Shown here: positions 1-6,982 of the stretch, in pieces
How positions within the stretch are numbered: the first letter of the stretch is position 1
Layout: the number at the start of each line of letters is the position of its first letter
Assembly: GCA_003354055.1 (NCBI GenBank)
Contig: PIVQ01000050.1
Span: 1-21,987, forward strand
Reading direction: 5' to 3'
Length of the DNA stretch: 21,987 nucleotides
Source of the DNA: Desulfobacteraceae bacterium
Lineage (GTDB): Bacteria > Desulfobacterota > Desulfobacteria > Desulfobacterales > Desulfobacteraceae
Translations under genes and position numbers: made by a program
Notes under the pieces: generated by a model
Told to the model about the DNA's origin: nothing
The model's database searches: none
Seen by the model: the letters and a program-made list of their open reading frames with translations, nothing else

Positions 1-18
1 TATCCAGATGTCAACCAT
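1..18 (-). CDS. start of an unidentified gene running off the left edge (partial)
   Basis: An ATG at 18-16 on the minus strand opens six codons (MVDIWI) before the window ends. It lies 8 bases after the stop of the upstream flavoenzyme gene. A purine-rich ribosome-binding stretch, GGAGAG, overlaps that stop and is well spaced from the ATG, so translation in the same operon is plausible. Nothing can be said about the product from six residues. Confidence 0.4.
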
Positions 19-26
19 GGTCTCTC

Positions 27-1985
27 CTATATCCTTCTTCCGATACGATGACCTTCAATAATGGCCATGTCGGTTTTTCTCGGGGCCACGCAGTCGCCCA
101 CCCGGTATATTTGTTTCACCTTATTCTTAAGCGCAAAATAAAGGTTGTCTTCCGCCACATTCCCGGCTGCCAGGACCACGGTATCGTATCCGTCAAAATC
201 AAACATTTCATTTGAATAGACGTTCAGTCCCTTGACCAGTGTGCCCTGAATCTCCAGGACTGCAATATCCGGGGTAAACGTTACGTTCTTTTTTGCCAGT
301 CTCTGCCGTGTAAGGAATAAGTCCTGGAGCGGTCCCAGGGCGGATCCGATAAAAAGGGAGGATGTGAGCATATGGACCTTTTTCCCCTGATCGGCTAAAA
401 ATTCGGCCGTGCCTGTGGCCTGGTGATGTCCGTCCAGGTCTATGAGCAGAACTTTATCACCGGTCTCAGCGGTTCCCGTAAGGATATCCACGGTGGTAAC
501 AACCTTTGGCGATCCATATTCGCCCGGAAACGGATTGGGCTTGGGAACCGATCCTGTGGCAATAACGACCACATCAGGTTTTTCCTTGAGAATCATCTCC
601 TCATCGGCTTCCACGCCAAGGCGCATATGAAAGTCCAATTTATTTAACTGGCTCACAAGCCAGCGGGTTACCCCCGTGATTTCCCCACGGCCGGTGGCTT
701 TTCCTGCAATAATGTTCTGCCCCCCGACATCCTCGTTTTTCTCGAACAGGGTAACCTTGTGCTTTCTTAACGTTGCCACCCGGGCAACTTCAAGTCCTGC
801 CGGACCCGCTCCGATGACCACCACTTTTTTCGGTTTGTCCGTTGGGATAAGGGTTCCCATGCCGAGTTTCTTTTCTTCACCAACAGCCGGATTATGCAGG
901 CATCCCAGTTTATGACCCAGTCCCATTCGTCCGATACACCCCTGGTTACAGGCAATGCAGTTACGGATGTCTTCGGTCCTGCCTTCCATTGCCTTGTTTG
1001 GTAGTTCCGGATCACAGATCAGTGCCCGAACCATGCCGATCATATCTGCCTGGCCATCCTCAAGAATCTTTTCTGCCAGATGGGGATCATTGATCCTGTT
1101 GGTGCAGAAAACAGGCAGGCTGATAACAGACCGGATGCCTGCGGCAAGGGGAGCCGTATAGGCCAGGGGGGTGTGCATGGACCCTTCAACCAGGTAAAGG
1201 TTGTAAAAGGTTCCGATACTCAAGTCCATAAAGTCAAGATTGCAAGCTTTATCAAAGCCGATGGCAATTTTTTTGGCGTCTTCATGGGTCAGCCCGCCTT
1301 TGGGATGCATCTCGTCCGCATTGAGACGGACGCCCAGAGTGAAGTCCTTCCCCACCGCCTTTCTTACCGCGGTATTTACCTCAAGTGCAAACCGCATGCG
1401 GTTTTCAAAACTGCCCCCGTATTCATCCTCTCGATGATTGGTCAAAGGGGATAAAAACTGCCGGACCAGAGAACTGTGGCCAAGTTGTATCTCAATTCCG
1501 TCAAATCCGCCCTCAACTGCATTTACAGCGCTTTTGGCAAAATATTCAATGCACTCTTTTATCTCCTCAATCTCCATCTCCTTGCTGGTTTCCCTGAAAA
1601 TAGGATCTTTTCCCGCAGAGGGTCCCCACACGGGAAGGCGGGATATCTTACCGTCCCCCTGCATCCCGTTGTGGTTCAGCTGGGCGAAAATTTTACCGTC
1701 ATATTCATGAATCGCACGGGTCAGTTTTAAAAATCCGGGAATGGTTTCAGGTTCATAAGCATCCACGAGTTTGTCATAAGGATGGTCAGTGGGGTGGACG
1801 CCCATTTCTTCAGTTGTGATGAGCCCGCATCCCCCTTTCGTCCGTTCCTGGTAATAGGCAATATGCCGGTCACTGATCAGGTTGTTTTCCGCATAATTGG
1901 TCATGTGGGGTGCAAAATGGATCCGGTTGGGTATCACCTGGGACCCGATTTTCAACGGTGAAAATAGGTATTTAAAGTCACTCAT
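27..1985 (-). CDS. FadH/old-yellow-enzyme family NAD(P)H:flavin oxidoreductase with 4Fe-4S cluster (2-enoate / 2,4-dienoyl-CoA reductase type)
   Basis: This 652-residue cytoplasmic flavoenzyme has the length and order of the FadH/2-enoate reductase/TMADH group: an N-terminal FMN-binding TIM barrel (about 1-330), a 4Fe-4S loop and a C-terminal FAD/NAD(P)H-binding part. Cluster ligands C343, C346, C350 and C362 have the C-x2-C-x3-C-x11-C spacing of FadH. The Rossmann motif G392-x-G394-x2-G397 and a C-terminal GDC...AIIEG motif for FAD are present. Family members pass hydride from NAD(P)H via FAD, Fe-S and FMN to activated C=C bonds; the substrate here is unknown. At the place of the catalytic Tyr of FadH (GYL) it has H170-S171-S172-L, as I remember from mycofactocin-associated OYE proteins, so a fatty-acid role should not be assumed. 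Its ATG overlaps the stop of the upstream paralogue by 4 bases, with GGGGGA upstream as ribosome-binding site. Confidence 0.9.
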   Translation of the reverse strand: MSDFKYLFSPLKIGSQVIPNRIHFAPHMTNYAENNLISDRHIAYYQERTKGGCGLITTEEMGVHPTDHPYDKLVDAYEPETIPGFLKLTRAIHEYDGKIFAQLNHNGMQGDGKISRLPVWGPSAGKDPIFRETSKEMEIEEIKECIEYFAKSAVNAVEGGFDGIEIQLGHSSLVRQFLSPLTNHREDEYGGSFENRMRFALEVNTAVRKAVGKDFTLGVRLNADEMHPKGGLTHEDAKKIAIGFDKACNLDFMDLSIGTFYNLYLVEGSMHTPLAYTAPLAAGIRSVISLPVFCTNRINDPHLAEKILEDGQADMIGMVRALICDPELPNKAMEGRTEDIRNCIACNQGCIGRMGLGHKLGCLHNPAVGEEKKLGMGTLIPTDKPKKVVVIGAGPAGLEVARVATLRKHKVTLFEKNEDVGGQNIIAGKATGRGEITGVTRWLVSQLNKLDFHMRLGVEADEEMILKEKPDVVVIATGSVPKPNPFPGEYGSPKVVTTVDILTGTAETGDKVLLIDLDGHHQATGTAEFLADQGKKVHMLTSSLFIGSALGPLQDLFLTRQRLAKKNVTFTPDIAVLEIQGTLVKGLNVYSNEMFDFDGYDTVVLAAGNVAEDNLYFALKNKVKQIYRVGDCVAPRKTDMAIIEGHRIGRRI

Positions 1986-3964
1986 AATCGTTCCCCCACT
2001 TCTCTTGCTTCAATTATCGCCATATCAATGCCTCTTGGCGCAACACAATCCCCTGTCCTGTATATTTCTTTGGGTTGATGGCTTTGGTTTTTAATTTGGC
2101 CCCTGATCTGTTTATAAAGCATGTCGTCTGCCACATTACCCACATCAAGAACAATGGTGTCATAACCTTCAAAAATGACAGGGGTGTTGGTATAGATATC
2201 CCGAGCTGTTACTTTTCTATCGTTTATCTCAAGCACCTCGACGTCTGTTGTAAAGGTGACGCCCTGTTGAAGCAGGCGCTGCCGTCCAAGGTACAGTTCG
2301 CCACGGGGTGCCAGTTCAATACCGATGAACAGATCGCTTGTGATGATGTCCACCTTTTTGCCCTGGCCGGCAAGGAGTTCTGCGGTTGCCATGGCATGGT
2401 GTCCACCGTCTTCATCAATAAAAAGAACTTTTTCTCCCACAGAAAAGGTTCCCCTGATGGCATCCCATCCTGTAATCACAGAAGGACTGCCGTAGTTACC
2501 GGGATACGGTTTTGCTTTGGGTTGTGAGCCTGTGGCAATAACCAGGGCATCCGGGTTCTGTTGAACAATCAGTTCCGGGGTAACTGTGACACCGGTGAGA
2601 ACTGTGACCTCAAGTTTTTCAAGCATATGCCTGAGATAACGGATGACACCGGGCACAGATTCCCGGCCGGGACGTTTTCCAATCAAATTGATCTGGCCGC
2701 CCACTATATCTTTTTTTTCGTAAATTGTGACCTCATGTCCGCGTTCGTGTGCCACGCGGGCAACTTCAAGTCCGGAAGGGCCTGCCCCCACGATCATGAC
2801 CTTTTTCTTTTCAACTGCTTTTGGCAGGGAATCTGGCAGGGTATCATTTCCGGTAGTGGATTCATTGCCCACTTCAGGATTCTGAATACAGCCTAGTGAC
2901 TTGGACTGGTTCAAACGTCCGATGCATCCTTTGTTGTCCCTGACGCAATATCTGATCTCGTGGGTTCGGCCTTCTTTTGCCTTTATTGCCATATCCGGAT
3001 CACAGATCATGGACCGGACAAACCCTGCAATATCTGCTTTTCCTTCTTCAATCATATTTTGGGCCATACCGGGGAAGCCGATATGGTGACTTGCCATGAT
3101 GGGTAAACCGACACTTTCTTTAATGGCCCGGGCTGTTTCAATGGTATGGCCGTTGGGAACATGCTGGGAGGGCATAATCATGTGAAGATTATAATAGGTG
3201 CCCACGGCCACGTTGATAAAATCGATCTGCCCTGTATTTTCCAAGGTCTTGGCCATGGGTACGGATTCTTCAGTGGTAATGCCGCCCCAGAACAGTTCAT
3301 CGGCGCACAGACGAACACCCACCGTTAAATCCGTACCCACAGCCTTACGAACACTATCCACCACCCGTAAGGGCAGACGCATTCGGTTTTCTATACTGCC
3401 GCCATAATCATCACCCCTGTGGTTACTGATGGGGGATAAAAACTGTCTGAGCAGGGATTCCGGTCCCATGTCAATCTCGATACCGTCAAAACCACTCTCT
3501 TTTATCCGGCAGGCGGCTTCTTTAAACGCCTCTACTAATTCCGTCATGTCTTCGGGTTCCATGGGTTTGCAGGTTTCCCCGAATGCAATGTCAGCGTTTG
3601 CTGAAGGTCCCCATATGGATTGCCGGGTAATATGACCGCTGCTCTGAAATCCGTGATGGTTCAGCTGGGCAAATACACGGGTATCAAACTTGTGAACAGC
3701 ATGTGTGAGCCTTGTAAGATCTGCTATGACAGTGCTTCCCTGTAAATCAATCATACTTTCCCAGGGCCGGTCATTCGGATGGATTGCAAACTCGCCCACT
3801 ATAATCAATCCGCATCCTCCCCGGGCACGCCTGCGATAATAAGCAATATGACGTTCGTTCAGCAAACCGCCTCTACCAAAGTTGGTCCGGTGGGCTAAAA
3901 GGCAGATCCGGTTTGCCAATTGCGTTTTTCCCAAATCAAAGGGTGAAAAAAGATGTATACTCAT
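1982..3964 (-). CDS. FadH/old-yellow-enzyme family oxidoreductase, paralogue with altered Fe-S ligand set
   Basis: This tandem paralogue of the following gene is 660 residues from the chosen start and has the same layout: FMN barrel, Fe-S loop and FAD/NAD(P)H half with a GAGPSGLE Rossmann motif. The start MSIHLFSP aligns with MSDFKYLFSP of the neighbour. An ATG at 4030 in the same frame would add 22 residues with no homology, and lies upstream of the promoter proposed here. The Fe-S loop reads C340-x2-D343-x3-C347-x11-C359: the second Cys is Asp (codon GAC on the minus strand). The active-site stretch is P168-E-S170-L, so both the His and the usual Tyr are replaced. The gene may encode an enzyme with an atypical cluster, or a partner subunit for the downstream enzyme. 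The ATGA overlap indicates translational coupling. The family is sure; the reaction is unknown. Confidence 0.88.
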   Translation of the reverse strand: MSIHLFSPFDLGKTQLANRICLLAHRTNFGRGGLLNERHIAYYRRRARGGCGLIIVGEFAIHPNDRPWESMIDLQGSTVIADLTRLTHAVHKFDTRVFAQLNHHGFQSSGHITRQSIWGPSANADIAFGETCKPMEPEDMTELVEAFKEAACRIKESGFDGIEIDMGPESLLRQFLSPISNHRGDDYGGSIENRMRLPLRVVDSVRKAVGTDLTVGVRLCADELFWGGITTEESVPMAKTLENTGQIDFINVAVGTYYNLHMIMPSQHVPNGHTIETARAIKESVGLPIMASHHIGFPGMAQNMIEEGKADIAGFVRSMICDPDMAIKAKEGRTHEIRYCVRDNKGCIGRLNQSKSLGCIQNPEVGNESTTGNDTLPDSLPKAVEKKKVMIVGAGPSGLEVARVAHERGHEVTIYEKKDIVGGQINLIGKRPGRESVPGVIRYLRHMLEKLEVTVLTGVTVTPELIVQQNPDALVIATGSQPKAKPYPGNYGSPSVITGWDAIRGTFSVGEKVLFIDEDGGHHAMATAELLAGQGKKVDIITSDLFIGIELAPRGELYLGRQRLLQQGVTFTTDVEVLEINDRKVTARDIYTNTPVIFEGYDTIVLDVGNVADDMLYKQIRGQIKNQSHQPKEIYRTGDCVAPRGIDMAIIEAREVGERL

Positions 3965-3989
3965 ACGTATTTCACTTTTCAAAATTAAA

Positions 3990-4018
3990 ATTTTAAGTAT
4001 TCTACCGTTTATTAACAA
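3990..4018 (-). promoter_or_regulatory. candidate sigma-70-type promoter of the flavoenzyme operon
   Basis: Read on the minus strand there is a -35-like TTGTTA (4018-4013), a 17-base spacer and a -10-like TAAAAT (3995-3990). Transcription would start about 20 bases before the ATG at 3964. Matches are 4/6 and 5/6, in an AT-rich stretch, so this is a suggestion only. Confidence 0.35.
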
Positions 4019-4604
4019 AAGACATTTCACGGTAAATCACGATCAAAAGTTCAAAAAGACTTGACTCTACTTGGCTAACGTATTGAGCAAATCATGTGCC
4101 ATCTGGGGAAAAATGGTTTGAAAATTATTTTTGATAATTTTGAAGGAAGACTTGAGATAGATGAAAAGGCTACGGTCGCTGGATTCCCCGGGTTAAAACC
4201 GTAATTCCAAATCAATGGTTTTTCAAAAGTGTTTCCCGTGTTTTAGAAAAACCCTACCTGAAAAAATAAAAATTCAACGCCCGGCAATTGGGGAAAATTA
4301 CCCCGGTCTAATTGGGCCTTCCTGTAGCTAAGTATCTAATATGAAACGAACAAATTGAATTTAAGGGGGCAATGGGGCCGATGGGACTTAAGAGTCCTTT
4401 TGATGGTGTAACAAAAGACCCATATTCTGATTCCCTTAATTTTAGGCACTTGATCCATATATAAAAAAGCAACAGATCCCTATGCACAATAAAACCTGTT
4501 GGTCGTATCAAAAGCAGACCGGCCGGGCACTTCACAACGAAATTATCCAATGAGAGCAGGCTGTCCGTTATTGGATTGTTGAAAATTTATTCTTGCCTTT
4601 TTTA
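4019..4604. other. intergenic region without a recognisable gene
   Basis: About 590 bases lie between the flavoenzyme operon and the chemoreceptor promoter, with no recognisable coding region. The longest open frame (4308-4550, minus, 80 codons) has no ribosome-binding site and no recognisable sequence. Small symmetries occur, such as GGGG/CCCC arms around 4289-4303 and GGACT/AGTCC around 4383-4396, but none has a T-run. The stretch may hold a decayed gene or a long regulatory region; I cannot identify one. Confidence 0.5.
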
Positions 4605-4615
4605 TACCCCGGGTA
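4605..4615. promoter_or_regulatory. palindrome abutting the chemoreceptor promoter, possible operator
   Basis: The 11-base sequence TACCCCGGGTA is a perfect inverted repeat around its central C. It ends one base before the -24 element of the proposed sigma-54 promoter. A related 12-base near-palindrome, ATATCCGGGTAT, lies at 6457-6468, upstream of the antitoxin-like gene. A shared repressor is conceivable, but sites this short may be chance. Confidence 0.25.
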
Positions 4616-4616
4616 A

Positions 4617-4632
4617 TGGCATACTATTTGCT
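4617..4632 (+). promoter_or_regulatory. candidate sigma-54 (-24/-12) promoter of the chemoreceptor gene
   Basis: TGGCATACTATTTGCT matches the sigma-54 consensus TGGCAC-N5-TTGCW in all positions but one or two, with the required spacing between the GG and GC elements. It lies 40 bases upstream of the ATG at 4672, giving a leader of roughly 25-30 bases that contains the strong GGAGGG ribosome-binding site. RpoN-dependent transcription needs an activator; none is encoded nearby. A weaker sigma-70-like pair (TTGAAA and TATACC, just upstream) is an alternative. Confidence 0.6.
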
Positions 4633-4671
4633 CGCCATTTATCTGCAAACACCAATTAAAGGAGGGCAATT

Positions 4672-6441
4672 ATGGGTAAAAAGACCTTGGTGAAAATAAA
4701 ATTGTTTCAAGGGATTGTTCTTTTTATAGTCATGGGACTGTTCGTCTTAACCATTTTTTTTGTCATGGGGAAAGCCACACGCTATCCCGCTGTTGTTGAC
4801 CGTCTTGATATTAAGATCAGTTCATTTTCAAACACAACATCTCAAAAAGGGGTTCAGGATCTTGTATCGGGTATATCTCATGATATTGAAGAATTGAAGC
4901 AGACACTATCCGATCAAAGGACCTCTTTACTGGCATCCTCCGGGATTTTGTTTTTTGTTTTCTTCGGGGGCATTATCAGTATGCTTTATCTATTCTTCCC
5001 CAAGAAGTATGCATCACAGGTTGATGAAATTATTCATCAAACCGAAATCATTGCCAAAGGTAATGTGAATGTTCATTTTGAAACAAACCAGACAGGATTG
5101 ATGGGAAAATTGACCGGTTCTCTGGAAAGAATGGTTCGGTCTTTATACACAACCATGCTGAAGATTTCCGGTTTCATTGAGTCCCTGACATTTTCCTCCA
5201 ATGAGTTGGGGGTGGTTTTCAAACAGATGAGTGAAAACACCCAGACCACATTTGAAAAAACAGACAAAGTATCTTCATTTTCCAATGAGATGAGCACAAA
5301 AATGTCAGCCATCGCATCCGCCATGGAGCAGTCCGCAAATAGTGTCACTGAAGTGGCGAATAATATTGAAGAGATGAATGGTTCAATCAACGAGGCATAT
5401 AAGTTTGCAGAAAAGACTGATGCCACGACCAAACAGGTTGTCATTCAGGCCGGCACTGCCTCTGAAAACATTGAAGCACTGGGCAGGGCTGCTGATAAAA
5501 TCGGGCAGGTGACTGAAACCATTAGTAATATATCTTCCCAGACCAATCTACTTGCTTTGAATGCGACCATTGAGGCGGCAAGAGCAGGCGAATCCGGTAA
5601 GGGGTTTGCTGTCGTTGCCAATGAAATTAAGGTATTGGCCGGTCAGACAGCGGAAGCCACCAACGATATCGGTGCTAAAATCACAGATATCCGTTCCACT
5701 ATCCAGACATCGGTTGAAGAGATAACCCATATTTCAAGTGCAATAAATAATGTTAGTGAAACTGTATCATCCATGGTTACGATTATTGAAAAGCAATCTG
5801 AGACCGCTCAAACCGTAACAAAGAATATCCAGCAGGCTGCATATGGTATAAACGATATTAATGAGAATGTCAGCCAGAGCTCTGCTGCTGCAAATCAAAT
5901 TACCATCGAAATAAAGGAACTTTCCTCCCTTGCTGTGGATATGAAGGCGTCTGGTGATAAAATCAGAACGAATTCAGATGAGTTGAACAAACTGGCTGAC
6001 AAATTTAAAAATATTTTCAGTAGTATTGAATTTGGGCAGGCCGAGGTTACATCCACAAAAGAAGAAGCGAAAACTCTTGTGGAAAGCGGGCTGGATCATC
6101 TTTCCCAGAATGGAAAAAAATCGTCTTTTTCTAAGTTTAATGATTCAAATGGTGGTTTTATAAAGGATGATTTATACCTTTATGCCATTGATTATGAAGG
6201 TACTTTCCTTGTAAGTGGTTCCAATAATTCCCTGATCGGGAAAAATCTTTACAGTGCTTTGGATGTAGACGGGAACCCGTTTATTAAAAATATTATTGAT
6301 ACAGCCAGAAAAGAGGATAAAGGGTGGGTCAAATACAAATGGAGCCATCCTGAAACCAGACAAATTATGGATAAAGTAGCTTATGTATCGCTAATACCCG
6401 GTGAGGATATTGTGCTTGGCTGTGGAGTTTATGAAACTTAG
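4672..6441 (+). CDS. methyl-accepting chemotaxis protein with C-terminal cytoplasmic Cache domain
   Basis: A 589-residue inner-membrane chemoreceptor. Membrane segments lie at about 13-33 and 86-109, leaving a periplasmic part of only about 50 residues that is too small for a usual ligand domain. A linker/HAMP-like helix (about 110-165) leads to the long coiled coil of the MCP signalling domain. Its highly conserved tip, binding CheA/CheW, is around 287-325 ([17 protein letters not shown]). After the coiled coil, residues about 465-589 form a Cache_2-type sensor domain ([13 protein letters not shown] strand, GTFLVSG, LIGKNLY, GWVKYKW, GCGVYE). With two membrane passes this domain must be cytoplasmic, whereas Cache domains are normally periplasmic. 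The receptor thus probably senses an internal metabolite or redox state. The start is supported by GGAGGG upstream and a probable sigma-54 promoter. It may be cotranscribed with the two following genes. Confidence 0.93.
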   Translation: MGKKTLVKIKLFQGIVLFIVMGLFVLTIFFVMGKATRYPAVVDRLDIKISSFSNTTSQKGVQDLVSGISHDIEELKQTLSDQRTSLLASSGILFFVFFGGIISMLYLFFPKKYASQVDEIIHQTEIIAKGNVNVHFETNQTGLMGKLTGSLERMVRSLYTTMLKISGFIESLTFSSNELGVVFKQMSENTQTTFEKTDKVSSFSNEMSTKMSAIASAMEQSANSVTEVANNIEEMNGSINEAYKFAEKTDATTKQVVIQAGTASENIEALGRAADKIGQVTETISNISSQTNLLALNATIEAARAGESGKGFAVVANEIKVLAGQTAEATNDIGAKITDIRSTIQTSVEEITHISSAINNVSETVSSMVTIIEKQSETAQTVTKNIQQAAYGINDINENVSQSSAAANQITIEIKELSSLAVDMKASGDKIRTNSDELNKLADKFKNIFSSIEFGQAEVTSTKEEAKTLVESGLDHLSQNGKKSSFSKFNDSNGGFIKDDLYLYAIDYEGTFLVSGSNNSLIGKNLYSALDVDGNPFIKNIIDTARKEDKGWVKYKWSHPETRQIMDKVAYVSLIPGEDIVLGCGVYET

Positions 6442-6514
6442 CATCAGGGATGTGAAATATCCGGGTATGCATTTACAGATGAAGGCCCAATTTTTTTTAA
6501 AAAACCTATTGTAT

Positions 6515-6519
6515 GGAGG
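6515..6519 (+). promoter_or_regulatory. ribosome-binding site fixing the start of the antitoxin-like gene
   Basis: GGAGG lies 4 bases upstream of the ATG at 6524. This supports 6524 over an in-frame ATG at 6401, which lies inside the preceding chemoreceptor gene and would add 41 non-homologous residues. Confidence 0.7.
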
Positions 6520-6523
6520 TACG

Positions 6524-6913
6524 ATGGACTCCCCAAAAGAGCAAATTCGGAAAATAAAAAAAGGGTTACCCACACAGTTTTTTAACGATATTTGTAAAGA
6601 TCTTGACCTGCCTGAAACACATTTGGCAAAAGTCATAAAAGCATCTGCAAATAATTTGGCAATCCGGAAAAAACAAGGTTTTTTTTCTTTTTCAGAATCC
6701 GAGCGGTTGTTTAGAATCCGGCGAATTTATAACAGGGCACTGGAAGTTTTTGAAGATGAAGCGGTCGTAAAAAAGTGGTTTAAAAATCCGTATTGGCTGT
6801 TAGAGAATGCAGCACCCATTGACTATCTTGACACCGAAACAGGGGGCAGAGAGATTGAAGAAGTTTTACGGCATATCGAGAATGGCGCCTTTACATTTGC
6901 TTTGCCTGTTTAA
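6524..6913 (+). CDS. Xre/MbcA/ParS-type antitoxin-like protein (DUF2384 toxin-binding domain), no RES toxin partner
   Basis: A 129-residue soluble protein. Residues about 15-55 form a helix-turn-helix-like region (GLPTQFF...LAKVIKASANNLAIRKKQG), and about 60-125 match the C-terminal toxin-binding domain of Xre/MbcA/ParS antitoxins. Landmarks are SESERLFR, RALEVFED, a KNPYWLLENAAPIDYLDT stretch, TETGGREIEEVL and a closing HIENGAF. In the known family the antitoxin lies directly upstream of a RES-domain toxin that consumes NAD+, which it blocks and whose operon it represses. Here no RES gene follows; a radical SAM/SPASM gene begins 70 bases downstream. It may be an orphan antitoxin, a regulator, or a partner of that enzyme. 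It probably shares a transcript with the chemoreceptor ending 82 bases upstream. The family assignment rests on pattern recognition and is fairly secure; the role is open. Confidence 0.82.
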   Translation: MDSPKEQIRKIKKGLPTQFFNDICKDLDLPETHLAKVIKASANNLAIRKKQGFFSFSESERLFRIRRIYNRALEVFEDEAVVKKWFKNPYWLLENAAPIDYLDTETGGREIEEVLRHIENGAFTFALPV

Positions 6914-6970
6914 AATTGTTCCAAAGTTAAGATGGTGTTATTTCTTCAGCGCCTGTTTCAAATAAGAGGG

Positions 6971-6975
6971 AAGGA
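6971..6975 (+). promoter_or_regulatory. ribosome-binding site fixing the start of the radical SAM gene
   Basis: AAGGA, within a longer purine run from 6966, is 7 bases upstream of the ATG at 6983. An in-frame ATG at 6932 would add 17 residues but has no good ribosome-binding site. Confidence 0.55.
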
Positions 6976-6982
6976 CTTTCCC

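Noticed and set aside
1080..1454. 124-codon plus-strand frame inside the flavoenzyme gene
   Set aside because: Lies wholly antisense to a gene with clear homology; shadow of its codon pattern.
2075..2527. 150-codon plus-strand frame antisense to the second flavoenzyme
   Set aside because: Fully overlapped by a well-supported gene; no ribosome-binding site or family resemblance.
3965..4030. Upstream ATG extending the second flavoenzyme by 22 residues
   Set aside because: The extension has no counterpart in the paralogue and would lie upstream of the likely promoter.
4061..4086. TTGACT as a plus-strand -35 box
   Set aside because: No acceptable -10 hexamer at 16-18 bases, and no gene within 500 bases downstream.
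4308..4550. 80-codon open frame on the minus strand in the gap before the chemoreceptor
   Set aside because: No ribosome-binding site, no recognisable domain, and composition like the surrounding non-coding DNA.
6401..6523. Upstream ATG extending the antitoxin-like protein by 41 residues
   Set aside because: It would start inside the chemoreceptor gene; GGAGG in front of 6524 marks the better start.
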